From: CAJQQK01 sp051010015 | GTDB taxonomy: Bacteria > Pseudomonadota > Alphaproteobacteria > Rhizobiales > Hyphomicrobiaceae | Direction: 5' to 3' | Length of the DNA stretch: 18,757 nucleotides | Assembly (NCBI GenBank): GCA_051010015.1 | Contig: JBPCVZ010000408.1 | Location: 1 to 18,757, forward strand | In this document: positions 5,830 through 13,860 of the stretch, piece by piece | How positions within the stretch are numbered: the stretch's first letter is position 1 | Layout: each line of letters opens with the position of its first letter | Program-made: the position numbers and the translations under genes | Notes under the pieces: model-generated | Databases searched by the model: none | What the model saw: only the letters and a program-made list of their open reading frames with translations | Told to the model about the DNA's origin: nothing

Positions 5830-6585
5830 ATGCTCGAAATCAACGATCTGCACGTCAAGTTGGAAGATGAAGACAAGCCGATCATCAAAGGCCTGTCGCT
5901 GTCGGTTCCGAAAGGCGAAATTCATGCCATCATGGGTCCCAACGGCTCCGGCAAGTCGACACTTGCCTATGTGCTCGCCGGGCGCGATGGCTATGAAGTG
6001 ACCGGCGGCGAAGTGCTTTGGAACGGCGACAATGTCCTGGAAATGGAGCCCGAAGAGCGCGCCGCCTCCGGCGTCTTTCTGGCATTCCAGTACCCGATGG
6101 AGATTCCCGGTGTCGCTGGCCTGACGTTTCTGCGCACGGCGACGAATGCGCTGCGCAAGGCGCGCGGCGAGAAGGAACTGACGACGCCGGAATTCCTGCG
6201 TCTCGTCAAGGAGAAGGGGGCCGAGCTTCAGATCGACATCGAGATGCTCAAGCGGCCTGTCAATGTCGGGTTCTCGGGCGGTGAGAAGAAGCGTTCGGAA
6301 ATCCTGCAGATGGCGCTGCTCGAGCCGACGCTGTGCGTTCTCGATGAAACCGATTCCGGGCTCGATATCGATGCCCTGCGGGTGGTTTCGGACGGTGTCA
6401 ATGCACTGCGCTCGCCGGAGCGCGCGATGGTAGTGATCACCCACTATCAGCGCCTGCTCAATCATATCGTTCCGGACAAGGTGCATGTTCTCGCGCAGGG
6501 CCGCATTCAGCGCTCGGGCGGCAAGGAACTCGCGTTGGAGCTGGAAAAATCGGGCTATGCGGAATTTACCGGTGCGGCGGCTTGA
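5830..6585 (+). CDS. sufC: Fe-S cluster assembly ATPase SufC
   Basis: A 251-residue ABC-type ATPase of the SUF system. Walker A is GPNGSGKST (36-43, catalytic-site Lys42), the Q-loop has Gln87 in AFQYP, the signature is SGGEKKR (149-155), Walker B is LCVLDETDSGLD with Glu173, and the H-loop is His205 in ITHYQRLL. The DETDSGLD and GGEKKR forms are typical of SufC rather than of transporters, and no membrane domain gene is attached. It drives conformational change in SufBC2D during cluster assembly. The start is ATG 5830 with an AAGGTAAG ribosome site. sufD follows after 16 bases. Confidence 0.97.
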   Translation: MLEINDLHVKLEDEDKPIIKGLSLSVPKGEIHAIMGPNGSGKSTLAYVLAGRDGYEVTGGEVLWNGDNVLEMEPEERAASGVFLAFQYPMEIPGVAGLTFLRTATNALRKARGEKELTTPEFLRLVKEKGAELQIDIEMLKRPVNVGFSGGEKKRSEILQMALLEPTLCVLDETDSGLDIDALRVVSDGVNALRSPERAMVVITHYQRLLNHIVPDKVHVLAQGRIQRSGGKELALELEKSGYAEFTGAAA

Positions 6586-6601
6586 GAGTGAAACGCGAGA
6601 C

Positions 6602-7906
6602 ATGACAACGAACCTAGAGATCATGAAGACGAAGGCGGAAAAGTCGCTGGCGGAGCACTTTGCATCCGTGGCCGCCGACTTGCCGCCGGAGGCCGTGGTG
6701 CTGGCGGACAGACAGGCGGCGATGGCGCGCTTTGACGCTCAGGGCCTGCCGCATCGGCGCATCGAAGCCTGGAAATATACCGACCTGCGCAACGCGCTGG
6801 GCGAGGTCGATGCGCCGTCTATCGGCCAGGCCCCGGACGTATCGTCGGCCGAGCTGGACACGGCGCTGGGACAATTGGCCGGCCTCGATGCTTATCGGGC
6901 GGTGTTCGTCAATGGCCGCCAGTCTGAAGGCCTGTCGCGTCTGCCGGACGTGGCGGGTGTCGAGATTGTGCCGGTAACCGGTGCCCCGGCGCTCGATGAG
7001 CCGATCGAGGGCGAGTCGATCGTTGCGCTCAATACGGCGTTCGTGACCGGCGGTTTGGCGATCCGGATCGCTGACGGCGTGGCGCTCGACAAGCCGTTGA
7101 TGATCGTCTCGGCGCGCGCCGGTGGCAGCGACATGCTGGTGACGACGCGGCATGACGTGTCGGTTGGTGCGCAGGCGTCGCTGACGTTGATTGAGACGGC
7201 AGTATCGATCGGCGCGACGGCGGGACAGGCGAACGGTTTGATCACGGTTGCCGTCGAGGACGGTGGCCGGCTCGACCAGATCAAGGTCGGGTCGCAAAGC
7301 GCGATCAGCGACCTGGCGACATGGCGCGTGCATATCGGTGGCGAAGCGACCTACAATGCCTTTCAGATGATCCCGGGCGCACCGCTGGCGCGCAACCAGA
7401 TCTTCGTGACGTTCGACGGCGAGGCGAGTTCGCTCGATTTTGCGAGCGTGGCACTCGGCAACGGAACCGACCACATCGATTCGACGATCGTCGTTGACCA
7501 TCGTGCGCCCGGTTGCACGAGCCGCGAGTTGTTCAAGGGGGTCCTCGATGACCGCGCCCGCGGCGTCTGCCAGGGCAAGGTGATCGTGCAGCGGATCGCG
7601 CAGAAGACGGACGGCAAGCAGATGGCGCAGGCGCTGATGCTTTCCGAAGACAGTGAGTTCGATTCCAAGCCGGAGCTTGAAATCTACGCCGATGATGTTG
7701 CCTGCGGGCACGGGTCGACGTCGGCCGAGATTGATCCGGACCTGGTCTTTTACTGCCGTTCAAGGGGCATCCCCGAAGAACAGGCCAAGGTGCTATTGAC
7801 CGAGTCGTTCGTTGCCGAGGCGATTGACAAGGTTGCGTGGGAGGACCTGCGTGAGGCACTGAGCGAGATCGCGCGGGCATGGCTGACGGCCAATCATGCC
7901 AAATAG
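6602..7906 (+). CDS. sufD: Fe-S cluster assembly protein SufD
   Basis: A 434-residue SufD, the partner of SufB in the SufBC2D scaffold. The N-terminal helical domain ends in the HRRIEAWKYTDLRNAL motif (about 50-65); the core is the SufBD beta-helix; the C-terminus reads EIYADDVACGHGSTSAEID and FYCRSRGIPEEQAKVLL. His370, in CGHG, matches the conserved histidine of the SufD CSHG motif (His360 in E. coli), and Cys368 is also kept. ATG 6602 was chosen; ATG 6623 is an alternative, and neither has a clear Shine-Dalgarno. The in-frame extension upstream (to 6485) runs inside sufC and is not likely translated. The stop codon lies in the first copy of a 12-base tandem repeat. Confidence 0.95.
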   Translation: MTTNLEIMKTKAEKSLAEHFASVAADLPPEAVVLADRQAAMARFDAQGLPHRRIEAWKYTDLRNALGEVDAPSIGQAPDVSSAELDTALGQLAGLDAYRAVFVNGRQSEGLSRLPDVAGVEIVPVTGAPALDEPIEGESIVALNTAFVTGGLAIRIADGVALDKPLMIVSARAGGSDMLVTTRHDVSVGAQASLTLIETAVSIGATAGQANGLITVAVEDGGRLDQIKVGSQSAISDLATWRVHIGGEATYNAFQMIPGAPLARNQIFVTFDGEASSLDFASVALGNGTDHIDSTIVVDHRAPGCTSRELFKGVLDDRARGVCQGKVIVQRIAQKTDGKQMAQALMLSEDSEFDSKPELEIYADDVACGHGSTSAEIDPDLVFYCRSRGIPEEQAKVLLTESFVAEAIDKVAWEDLREALSEIARAWLTANHAK

Positions 7907-7927
7907 GAGCACTGGTAGGAGCACTGG
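7904..7927 (+). repeat. Tandem 12-bp duplication of stop codon plus Shine-Dalgarno
   Basis: TAGGAGCACTGG occurs twice without a mismatch, at 7904-7915 and 7916-7927. The first copy supplies the TAG of sufD. Each copy carries AGGAG, and only the second is properly placed for sufS (nine bases before ATG 7931). It looks like a recent in-place duplication in the sufD-sufS junction. Confidence 0.9.
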
Positions 7928-7930
7928 CGC

Positions 7931-9205
7931 ATGAATGCAGCAACCACTGGGGTGGCGTCCGAACTGCGTGTCGTCGGGGATCAACCGGCGTTCGATGTCG
8001 CACGCGTACGATCTGATTTTCCGATCCTCTCGCGCGACGTGAATGACCGGCCTCTCGTCTATCTCGACAGCGCGGCATCGGCGCAAAAACCGCTTCAGGT
8101 TATCGAGGCGATGGATTTCGCGATGCGCTCGGAATACGCCAATGTGCACCGCGGCATCCATTTCCTGTCGAACACGGCGACGCAAAAATACGAAGATGCG
8201 CGCGAGACCTGTAGGCGGTTTCTCAATGCGAAATCGGCCGACGAGATCGTCTTTACCAAGAACACGACCGAAGCGGTCAATCTGGTCGCCTATGCCTGGG
8301 GCCAGGACAATATCCGCGAGGGCGACGAGATCATCGTTTCGGTGATGGAGCACCACGCCAATATCGTGCCGTGGCACATGTTGCGCGAGCGCGAGGGCGC
8401 GGTCCTGAAATGGGCGCCGATATCGGACACCGGCGAGTTTCTGCTCGATGAGCTGGAAGACTTGATCACGCCGCGCACGAAAATGATTGCGTTGACGCAC
8501 ATGTCGAATGTGCTCGGGACGATTGTTCCGATCGCGGAGGTTGCCCGCATCGCGAAGAAGCATGGGGTGACGCTGTTTGTCGACGGGGCACAGTCGTGCG
8601 TGCACACGAGCGTCGACGTGCAGGCGCTCGATGTCGATTTCCTGACCTTTACCGGGCACAAGGTTTATGGGCCATCGGGCATCGGCGTGCTCTACGGACG
8701 CAAAGAGCTGCTGGCCAAGATGCCGCCGTTTCTGGGTGGTGGTGCCATGATCGAGAGCGTTTCGAAAGACGAGATCACTTATGGTCCGCCGCCGGAGCGG
8801 TTTGAGGCGGGCACGCCCCCGATCGTCGAGGCGGTCGGGCTTGGCGCAGCGCTCGACTACATGATGATGCTGGGGCGCGACCAGATTGCCTCGCATGAGG
8901 CGTCGCTGTCGGACTATGCCCACGAGCAACTCGATCGACTGAATTGGCTGACAATCTATGGCCGGGCGCCGGGTAAGGGTGGTATCATCTCGTTCACGAT
9001 GGACGGGCTGCATCCGCACGACATCTCGATGGTCGTCGATCGCTCGGGCGTCGCGATCCGGGCGGGCCATCACTGTGCGCAGCCGCTGATGGAACGGTTC
9101 GGCGTGCCGGCGATGTGCCGGGCATCGTTCGGGATCTACAATACGCGTGAGGATGTCGATGTCCTCATCGAGGCACTTGAAAAAGCGCACGATCTGTTTG
9201 CGTGA
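7931..9205 (+). CDS. sufS: Cysteine desulfurase SufS (type II)
   Basis: A 424-residue PLP enzyme, close to the usual SufS length (about 405-420). Motifs: YLDSAASAQKP (44-54), YANVHRGIHFLS (69-80), EHHANIVPW with His141, DGAQS with Asp218 and Gln221, PLP lysine Lys244 in TGHKVYGPSGIG, catalytic Cys382 in RAGHHCAQPLM, and Arg397 in CRASFGIYNT. These place it in the type II (SufS/CsdA) group, whose members usually need SufE or SufU to take off the persulfide; neither is encoded here. It is the second desulfurase of this operon. AGGAG at 7917-7921 precedes the ATG. sufT follows after eight bases. Confidence 0.96.
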   Translation: MNAATTGVASELRVVGDQPAFDVARVRSDFPILSRDVNDRPLVYLDSAASAQKPLQVIEAMDFAMRSEYANVHRGIHFLSNTATQKYEDARETCRRFLNAKSADEIVFTKNTTEAVNLVAYAWGQDNIREGDEIIVSVMEHHANIVPWHMLREREGAVLKWAPISDTGEFLLDELEDLITPRTKMIALTHMSNVLGTIVPIAEVARIAKKHGVTLFVDGAQSCVHTSVDVQALDVDFLTFTGHKVYGPSGIGVLYGRKELLAKMPPFLGGGAMIESVSKDEITYGPPPERFEAGTPPIVEAVGLGAALDYMMMLGRDQIASHEASLSDYAHEQLDRLNWLTIYGRAPGKGGIISFTMDGLHPHDISMVVDRSGVAIRAGHHCAQPLMERFGVPAMCRASFGIYNTREDVDVLIEALEKAHDLFA

Positions 9206-9213
9206 GATAGGCG

Positions 9214-9708
9214 ATGATGGACGATAAGCCAACGGAACGTGACATGCTCGAGCTCAATGCAGCGTCGGGCGCGGCCGCACCGGTGACCGACACCGGGCGT
9301 GAGGACGCTGTGGCCGAGACCACGGCAACACCGGAGCGGCATCCCAAAGCGCTCGATCTGGACGCCCCGTCAGCGACGGGCTCGGCGCTGTCGAGCGAGG
9401 TGATCGAGCAGATGACGGCCGATATCGTGGCTGCCATCAAGACCGTTTATGATCCGGAGATTCCGGCCGACATTTATGAACTCGGCCTGATCTACCGCAT
9501 CGACATGGATGACGACCGCAATGTCGACGTGGTGATGACGCTGACGGCACCAGGGTGTCCCGTTGCCGGTGAAATGCCGATCTGGGTCGAGAACGCCGTG
9601 GCGTCGGTTGCCGGTGTCGGGCGCGTCCATGTTGAGCTGACGTTCGATCCGCCGTGGGAAATGAGCCGCATGTCGGACGAAGCACGCCTTGCGCTCAACA
9701 TGTTTTGA
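9214..9708 (+). CDS. sufT: SUF-associated MIP18/DUF59 protein SufT
   Basis: A 164-residue protein whose residues 60-164 form a MIP18 (DUF59) domain: YDPEIPADIYELGLIY (79-94), LTAPGCPVAGEMP with Cys115, and a C-terminal FDPPWEMSRMSDEARLALNMF. Members act in maturation or delivery of iron-sulfur clusters, and SufT is the operon-linked form. Residues 1-59 are an Ala-, Thr-, Asp- and Glu-rich extension with no visible fold. ATG 9214 is followed by a second ATG at 9217, and the upstream GATAGGCG is a weak ribosome site. It is the last gene before a hairpin terminator, so it probably closes the main suf transcript. Confidence 0.9.
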   Translation: MMDDKPTERDMLELNAASGAAAPVTDTGREDAVAETTATPERHPKALDLDAPSATGSALSSEVIEQMTADIVAAIKTVYDPEIPADIYELGLIYRIDMDDDRNVDVVMTLTAPGCPVAGEMPIWVENAVASVAGVGRVHVELTFDPPWEMSRMSDEARLALNMF

Positions 9709-9711
9709 CAC

Positions 9712-9735
9712 GGCGGCAAGGAAGCGATTGCCGCC
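9712..9735 (+). terminator. Hairpin at the end of the suf operon
   Basis: GGCGGCAA (9712-9719) and TTGCCGCC (9728-9735) form a perfect eight-base stem with an eight-base loop, four bases after the sufT stop. The following CGTTTA is only a short T-run, so termination may be incomplete and allow read-through to sufA. Confidence 0.6.
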
Positions 9736-9791
9736 CGTTTACCATGGCACCGGGGACGCGATGCCGTTGCCAGTTGTCGGTTTATCAACGT

Positions 9792-9839
9792 TCGAGGGCT
9801 ACGCTCTCGACAATTCGCGCCGCGTTCTTATGTTACAAT
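9792..9839 (+). promoter_or_regulatory. Extended -10 promoter and upstream dyad for sufA
   Basis: TGTTACAAT at 9831-9839 is an extended -10 (TGN plus TACAAT, five of six). No good -35 sits 17 bases upstream, which is typical of extended -10 promoters. Just upstream a dyad, TCGAG (9792-9796) and CTCGA (9806-9810), could be an operator. The start of transcription would be near 9846, leaving a leader of about 23 bases with GGAGG at 9858-9862 before the sufA ATG. Confidence 0.5.
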
Positions 9840-9868
9840 GAGCGCAAACGCCGTCTTGGAGGATATCC

Positions 9869-10258
9869 ATGCCCGCAACTGACCGCCCGCGGCCACAGAT
9901 CATGACCGTCACAGAAACGGCGGCCGAGCAGATCCGCGCCGTCATGGCAACCAAGCCGGATGCCGTGGCACTCAAGATCGGCCTCAAGAAGGGCGGTTGT
10001 GCCGGCATGGAATATACGCTGGACTGGGCCGATGAAGTGGGCAAGTACGACGAGGTGGTCGAGACCAACGGGGTCAAGCTGCTCGTCGACCCAATGGCCG
10101 TGATGTACATGTTCGGCACCGAAATGGACTGGCAGGTCGACAAGTTCTCCGCACAGTTCGTGTTCAACAATCCCAACCAGACATCGGCCTGCGGCTGTGG
10201 CGAGTCGGTTGAGTTGAAGCCCATCGACAAATCGACACTGGCTCCGGCTGACGGCTAG
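9869..10258 (+). CDS. sufA: A-type iron-sulfur carrier SufA/IscA
   Basis: A 129-residue A-type carrier (family about 105-125). Cys44 in KKGGCAGMEY and Cys108 and Cys110 in ACGCGESVEL give the classic CX63CXC ligand pattern. It carries [Fe-S] clusters or iron from the SufBCD scaffold to apoproteins in the cytosol. ATG 9869 has GGAGG six bases upstream. The gene sits 160 bases after sufT, behind a hairpin terminator and with its own extended -10 promoter, so it can probably be expressed apart from the main operon. Which of the names sufA, iscA or erpA fits best cannot be settled from sequence alone; the operon context favours sufA. Confidence 0.92.
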   Translation: MPATDRPRPQIMTVTETAAEQIRAVMATKPDAVALKIGLKKGGCAGMEYTLDWADEVGKYDEVVETNGVKLLVDPMAVMYMFGTEMDWQVDKFSAQFVFNNPNQTSACGCGESVELKPIDKSTLAPADG

Positions 10259-10283
10259 AGCCTGTTGCGAGAGATTTTCACGG

Positions 10284-10862
10284 ATGAACGCTGACGCGCC
10301 GGACAATCTGCAATTGCCCGAGACCTGGGCCGAGGATGTGTTGAAGTTCTGGTTCGAAGAACTGGAGCCGGCGGACTGGTTCAAGAAGAGCGACGAAACC
10401 GACGCAACGATCCGAGCGCGTTATCTCAACCTTTATGAGCGCCTGGCGCAGGTTTCGGTCGACTCACTGCTGGATTCGAGCCGCGAGGCTTTGGCAGCGG
10501 TTATCGTGCTCGACCAGTTTCCGCGCAATCTGTTTCGCGGGGACCCAAAAAGCTTTGCCACCGACGCCAAGGCCCGAGCGATCACGGAAGCGGCGATCGA
10601 TGCCGGTTTCGATCAGGGCATGTCGGTCGATGAAGCAGTGTTTCTCTATCTGCCGTTCGAGCACAGCGAAGACCTTGCCGATCAAAATCGCTGCGTATTG
10701 CTGATGGAAGCGCTGGGCAACGAAAACTACACGCAGTATGCGATTGCGCATCGCGATGTGATCGTGCGTTTCGGGCGCTTTCCCCACCGCAACGCGATCC
10801 TCGGCCGGGCGTCAACTGCTGAAGAAGACACCTATCTGGTCGAACCTGGCAGTGGGTTTTAG
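10284..10862 (+). CDS. DUF924 family protein
   Basis: A 192-residue soluble, helical protein with the DUF924 hallmarks: VLKFWFEEL near the N-terminus (19-27), VLDQFPRNLFRG (75-86), FLYLPFEHSEDLADQ (120-134), and FGRFPHRNAILGRASTAEE (163-181). The family has a TPR-like helical fold; its biochemical role is not established to my knowledge. It follows sufA by 25 bases in the same direction and probably shares its transcript, with GAGAG at 10269-10273 as a modest ribosome site. The association with sufA may be incidental. It converges with the helicase gene, with only nine bases between the stop codons. Confidence 0.9.
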   Translation: MNADAPDNLQLPETWAEDVLKFWFEELEPADWFKKSDETDATIRARYLNLYERLAQVSVDSLLDSSREALAAVIVLDQFPRNLFRGDPKSFATDAKARAITEAAIDAGFDQGMSVDEAVFLYLPFEHSEDLADQNRCVLLMEALGNENYTQYAIAHRDVIVRFGRFPHRNAILGRASTAEEDTYLVEPGSGF

Positions 10863-10871
10863 GCGGACTTT

Positions 10872-12584
10872 TTAGCCGTCAACCTCGGCCGGCGGGACTT
10901 CGCGCTGGCTGCGCGAGGCGTTCTTGGCCGGTTTTTGCGGTCGAACCGGGCGCTGCAGGAACGCCGGCAGGTTGCCCTCATGAAAACTGTTGGCGTTGCC
11001 ACTTGCGGGCTGAGCCGGTTGATTGTCGCGTTGCTTGTTGCGCGCGCGTTGGGGACGTTCGCGCTGGGTGTTGGATTTTTCCGAGGCCGTGTGGCGCGGC
11101 TTGCGGACAGGTTCCGCTGCCTGCGAGCTGGATGGCACCAGCGTTTCGGTATCGATCACCGGCTGATCACCCGAGCCGGGAATGTCGGCTTCCGCGCTAC
11201 GGCTACGCCGACGACGGGGCGTGCTCGTCTGTTCCGCATCAAGTTCGACAGGCGGCCGCTCGCTGCGCGAGGTGCGGCGGTGCGATGGTGTGCCCTCCGG
11301 TGATGTCGCTTCCGCGTTTTCGGGGGCCCTGTCCGATCTGGCTCGTGACGGACGGCGTCCGCGGCTGGAAGCTGAGCGGCTGCTCGAGGCGCTGCCACGC
11401 CCACCGCGGCCACGACGCCGTTTGCCGGCCTCGGCGAAGTCCTCTTCGGTTGGCGCATCGCCGAGCCAGACAGGCTCTTCGCTCGTGACCGATTCAATGC
11501 CTTGCAGCAGTTTCAGATCGTCCGGCGCGACGAGCGTTGCGGCGAAGCCTTCGCGACCGGCGCGGCCGGTGCGCCCGATGCGGTGGACGTAGTCGTCGCC
11601 AACCCAGGGCACGTCAAAATTGAATACGTGACTGACTTCGGGAATGTCGAGGCCCCGGGCGGCGACATCACTGGCCGCCAGGATCGTAATCTCGCCATTG
11701 CGGAATTTATCGAGGGTGGCGGTGCGGTTGGATTGGTCCATGTCGCCGTGCAGGGCGCCGGCATTGAAACCGTGCTTGACCAGCGATTTGTGGAGGATGG
11801 CAACATCGCGCTTGCGGTTGCAGAAGATGATGGCGTTCTGCACGTCCTGACTATTGATCAGGTCACGCAGCATTTCGCGTTTGGCCCAATCCTCGCCGTC
11901 TGCGCAGAACTGGAAGCGCTGGGTAATGGTTTTCGCCGCCGTTGCCGGACGGGCGACCTCGATGCGGGCCGGATCCTTCAGGAATTGGTCGACGAGGCGT
12001 TGGATTTCCGGCGGCATGGTGGCGGAGAAAAACAGCGTCTGGCGACGCGGCGGCAACAGCTTGCAAATCCTCTCGATGTCGGGAATGAAGCCCATGTCGA
12101 GCATCCGGTCCGCTTCGTCGATGACCAGGATCTCGACGCCGGTCAATAGCAGTTTGCCGCGCTGGATGTGATCGAGGAGGCGGCCGGGCGTCGCGATCAG
12201 GACGTCGACACCACGGTCGAGCTTGCGGTTCTGCTCATCGAACGAGACGCCGCCGATCAACAGGGCAAGGGTCAGCTTGTGGTTGACGCCGTATTTCTCG
12301 AATGCCTCTGCAACCTGCGCCGCGAGTTCGCGGGTTGGAGCGAGGATCAGGGTTCGCGGCATCCGGGCGCGGGCGCGGCCTGATTCGAGACGGGTGATCA
12401 TCGGCAGCACGAAGGCCGCGGTCTTGCCCGTGCCAGTTTGGGCAATGCCGAGGACATCCTTGCCGGTGACCGCGACAGGGATGGCCTGTGCCTGGATTGG
12501 GGTGGGCTGCGTGTAACCGGCCGCTGCCACGGCCTCATATACCTTTGAACTCAATCCGAGTTCAGCAAAGCTGGCAGTTTCCAA
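10872..12584 (-). CDS. DEAD-box ATP-dependent RNA helicase (RhlE-like)
   Basis: A 570-residue helicase. The core (1-385) has the Q-motif region FAELGL and GYTQPTPIQ, Walker A AQTGTGKT (48-55), PTREL (83-87), TPGR (132-135), DEAD (156-159), SAT (187-189), ARGLD (309-313) and HRIGRTGR (334-341). The RhlE group, to which it is closest, remodels RNA in ribosome assembly or decay. Residues 386-570 are a long disordered tail rich in Arg, Ser, Pro and Gln with RG and RS clusters, probably for RNA binding. The start is TTG at 12584: GGAGAG lies eight bases upstream, no in-frame ATG precedes the Q motif, and FAELGL is where related proteins begin. It is alone on its strand, in a 359-base gap from the next gene. 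Confidence 0.93.
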   Translation of the reverse strand: METASFAELGLSSKVYEAVAAAGYTQPTPIQAQAIPVAVTGKDVLGIAQTGTGKTAAFVLPMITRLESGRARARMPRTLILAPTRELAAQVAEAFEKYGVNHKLTLALLIGGVSFDEQNRKLDRGVDVLIATPGRLLDHIQRGKLLLTGVEILVIDEADRMLDMGFIPDIERICKLLPPRRQTLFFSATMPPEIQRLVDQFLKDPARIEVARPATAAKTITQRFQFCADGEDWAKREMLRDLINSQDVQNAIIFCNRKRDVAILHKSLVKHGFNAGALHGDMDQSNRTATLDKFRNGEITILAASDVAARGLDIPEVSHVFNFDVPWVGDDYVHRIGRTGRAGREGFAATLVAPDDLKLLQGIESVTSEEPVWLGDAPTEEDFAEAGKRRRGRGGRGSASSSRSASSRGRRPSRARSDRAPENAEATSPEGTPSHRRTSRSERPPVELDAEQTSTPRRRRSRSAEADIPGSGDQPVIDTETLVPSSSQAAEPVRKPRHTASEKSNTQRERPQRARNKQRDNQPAQPASGNANSFHEGNLPAFLQRPVRPQKPAKNASRSQREVPPAEVDG

Positions 12585-12943
12585 GAGAGGGGCTCTCCAA
12601 AATCTATATCGGTCATCGTGGCTGAAGGCGCCCTACATGTCTTGGGGGCGTGGCATCCGAAACTCCGTTTACCGCGAGATCGAGATGCTTGGGGGTCGTG
12701 GTTCAGACCACATCGGTATCGAAACGGTGAGAAGCATTACTCATCAGGTTTCGAACTAACTCCGCCTGCTTACACAACTATGGCGATTTCGCAAGTGCAA
12801 TCGGGTATCTGAGGGCGAATTGTCGTTAATCTCGGGCAATTGAGTTACTTTGTACAGTGCGCCCCCACCTATTGCCATGTGCTTTGCCAGCATCGAACAA
12901 AGTCAGATCACTCGCACGATAGGGCGCGTCATCGGTCGACACC
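12585..12943. other. Gene-free interval upstream of the helicase
   Basis: These 359 bases lie between the helicase start and the end of the MipA/OmpV gene, both on the minus strand. I see no credible gene; a 64-codon plus-strand frame at 12618-12812 lacks a ribosome site. A small hairpin, GTGGT (12698-12702) with ACCAC (12707-12711) and a four-base loop, is present. The stretch 12770-12880 is more AT-rich than the genes around it and is where the helicase promoter should be, but I cannot pick a good -35/-10 pair. Cold-inducible DEAD-box genes often have long leaders, which would fit. Confidence 0.4.
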
Positions 12944-13729
12944 TCACCGCGTCAGCGAGAAACGGTAAGTTGCGCCGAAAGTTGCTGAAAATTGGTCTTC
13001 GGATTCAACAATGGGGCTGTCGGCGGCATCGCCGATCAGGCGCTTATATCCAACGCCGCCCTTCAATGTCCATCGCGTATCGATCTTGTAGGTTGCGCCA
13101 AGATAGACGTTCACATCTTTAAAGCCGGCTTCCGTGTCGAAAGCGGCAAGTCGAGCTAACGAACTCGCGGATTGTGCGGCTGAAATGCCGAAATAATCCG
13201 CCATATATTCTTCGCTGGCGTAGGTGGCACCCGCGCGAACCTTAGCTGTCAACCTTTGCGAAATCTCAAAGCGATTTGATACCCCGATGCGAAAGAAGCC
13301 TCCCGTATCACCACTCACGATGTGGTGGTACGAGACGTCAAATAAGGCGGTACCAATACGATAACCCAAGAAAGCGCCGGCAACGATACCGCCGTCCACG
13401 TCGCCGAGCCCGGCAAGCAACGGACCGTCGTCCTGATCACGCCCAAACGCATAGCCACCGAGGACGCCGGCTTCGAATCCATGACTTTCAAAAACGCGCA
13501 AACGGATGTCGTCCAATCCGTTGATTGTGAAGGTGTTATTCGATGTTGACGCGAACACTGGATAGGCAATCGGTGCGCCAATTACTTCATACGAGTCAGA
13601 ACCTTCATAGGTTGGTTTGACGATACCGATGCCACCGACCCGGACGTCGGTTGCGGATGCCTGGAGGCTCAAGCCGGCGAGCAGAACGCCCGCACAAGAT
13701 GCGGCAGTGATCAAACGGCAAATAGCCAT
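12944..13729 (-). CDS. MipA/OmpV family outer-membrane protein
   Basis: A 261-residue protein with a signal peptide (hydrophobic 8-22, probable cleavage after ASA at 26). The mature start, VGGIGIVKPTYEGSDSYEVIGAPIAYPVF, is typical of MipA/OmpV, as are the glycine-rich alternating strands that follow and a final amphipathic strand (FSATFGATYRFSL). It should be an outer-membrane beta-barrel; family members have been linked to murein-enzyme scaffolding (MipA) or left as porin-like proteins (OmpV), and the role here is open. It ends LTR rather than with the usual terminal aromatic residue. Codon use is less GC-biased than the suf genes, which may indicate different expression or acquisition. The ribosome site (GGAG, twelve bases upstream) is weak. 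Confidence 0.8.
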   Translation of the reverse strand: MAICRLITAASCAGVLLAGLSLQASATDVRVGGIGIVKPTYEGSDSYEVIGAPIAYPVFASTSNNTFTINGLDDIRLRVFESHGFEAGVLGGYAFGRDQDDGPLLAGLGDVDGGIVAGAFLGYRIGTALFDVSYHHIVSGDTGGFFRIGVSNRFEISQRLTAKVRAGATYASEEYMADYFGISAAQSASSLARLAAFDTEAGFKDVNVYLGATYKIDTRWTLKGGVGYKRLIGDAADSPIVESEDQFSATFGATYRFSLTR

Positions 13730-13860
13730 GGAAGTTCAGCACTCCGAGTAAGTGTCGTGCGCGCGAACGTGACAGCGCCACGGATAGAGGTGAGCTAGGC
13801 AACGAAATACCACGACTGGCGCCCGAAGAATCAGGGTTTCGAAGCCTAGAACCCAAATCT

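Noticed and set aside
5770..6624. A 284-codon minus-strand frame opposite sufC
   Set aside because: Antisense shadow: SufC motifs are intact on the plus strand and the reverse translation is Arg/His-rich without domains.
6614..7711. A 365-codon minus-strand frame opposite sufD
   Set aside because: Same reason; it is very rich in Arg and His and unlike any known protein.
7793..9232. A 479-codon minus-strand open frame opposite sufS
   Set aside because: It is an antisense shadow of a clearly conserved gene. GC-rich third positions often leave the opposite strand open, and the translation has no recognisable family or ribosome site.
10855..10880. A terminator between the convergent DUF924 and helicase genes
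   Set aside because: The bases GGCGGACTTTTTAGCC look promising but the arms do not pair beyond a few bases.
12618..12812. A 64-codon plus-strand frame in the helicase upstream gap
   Set aside because: No ribosome site, no recognisable composition, and it overlaps the expected helicase leader.
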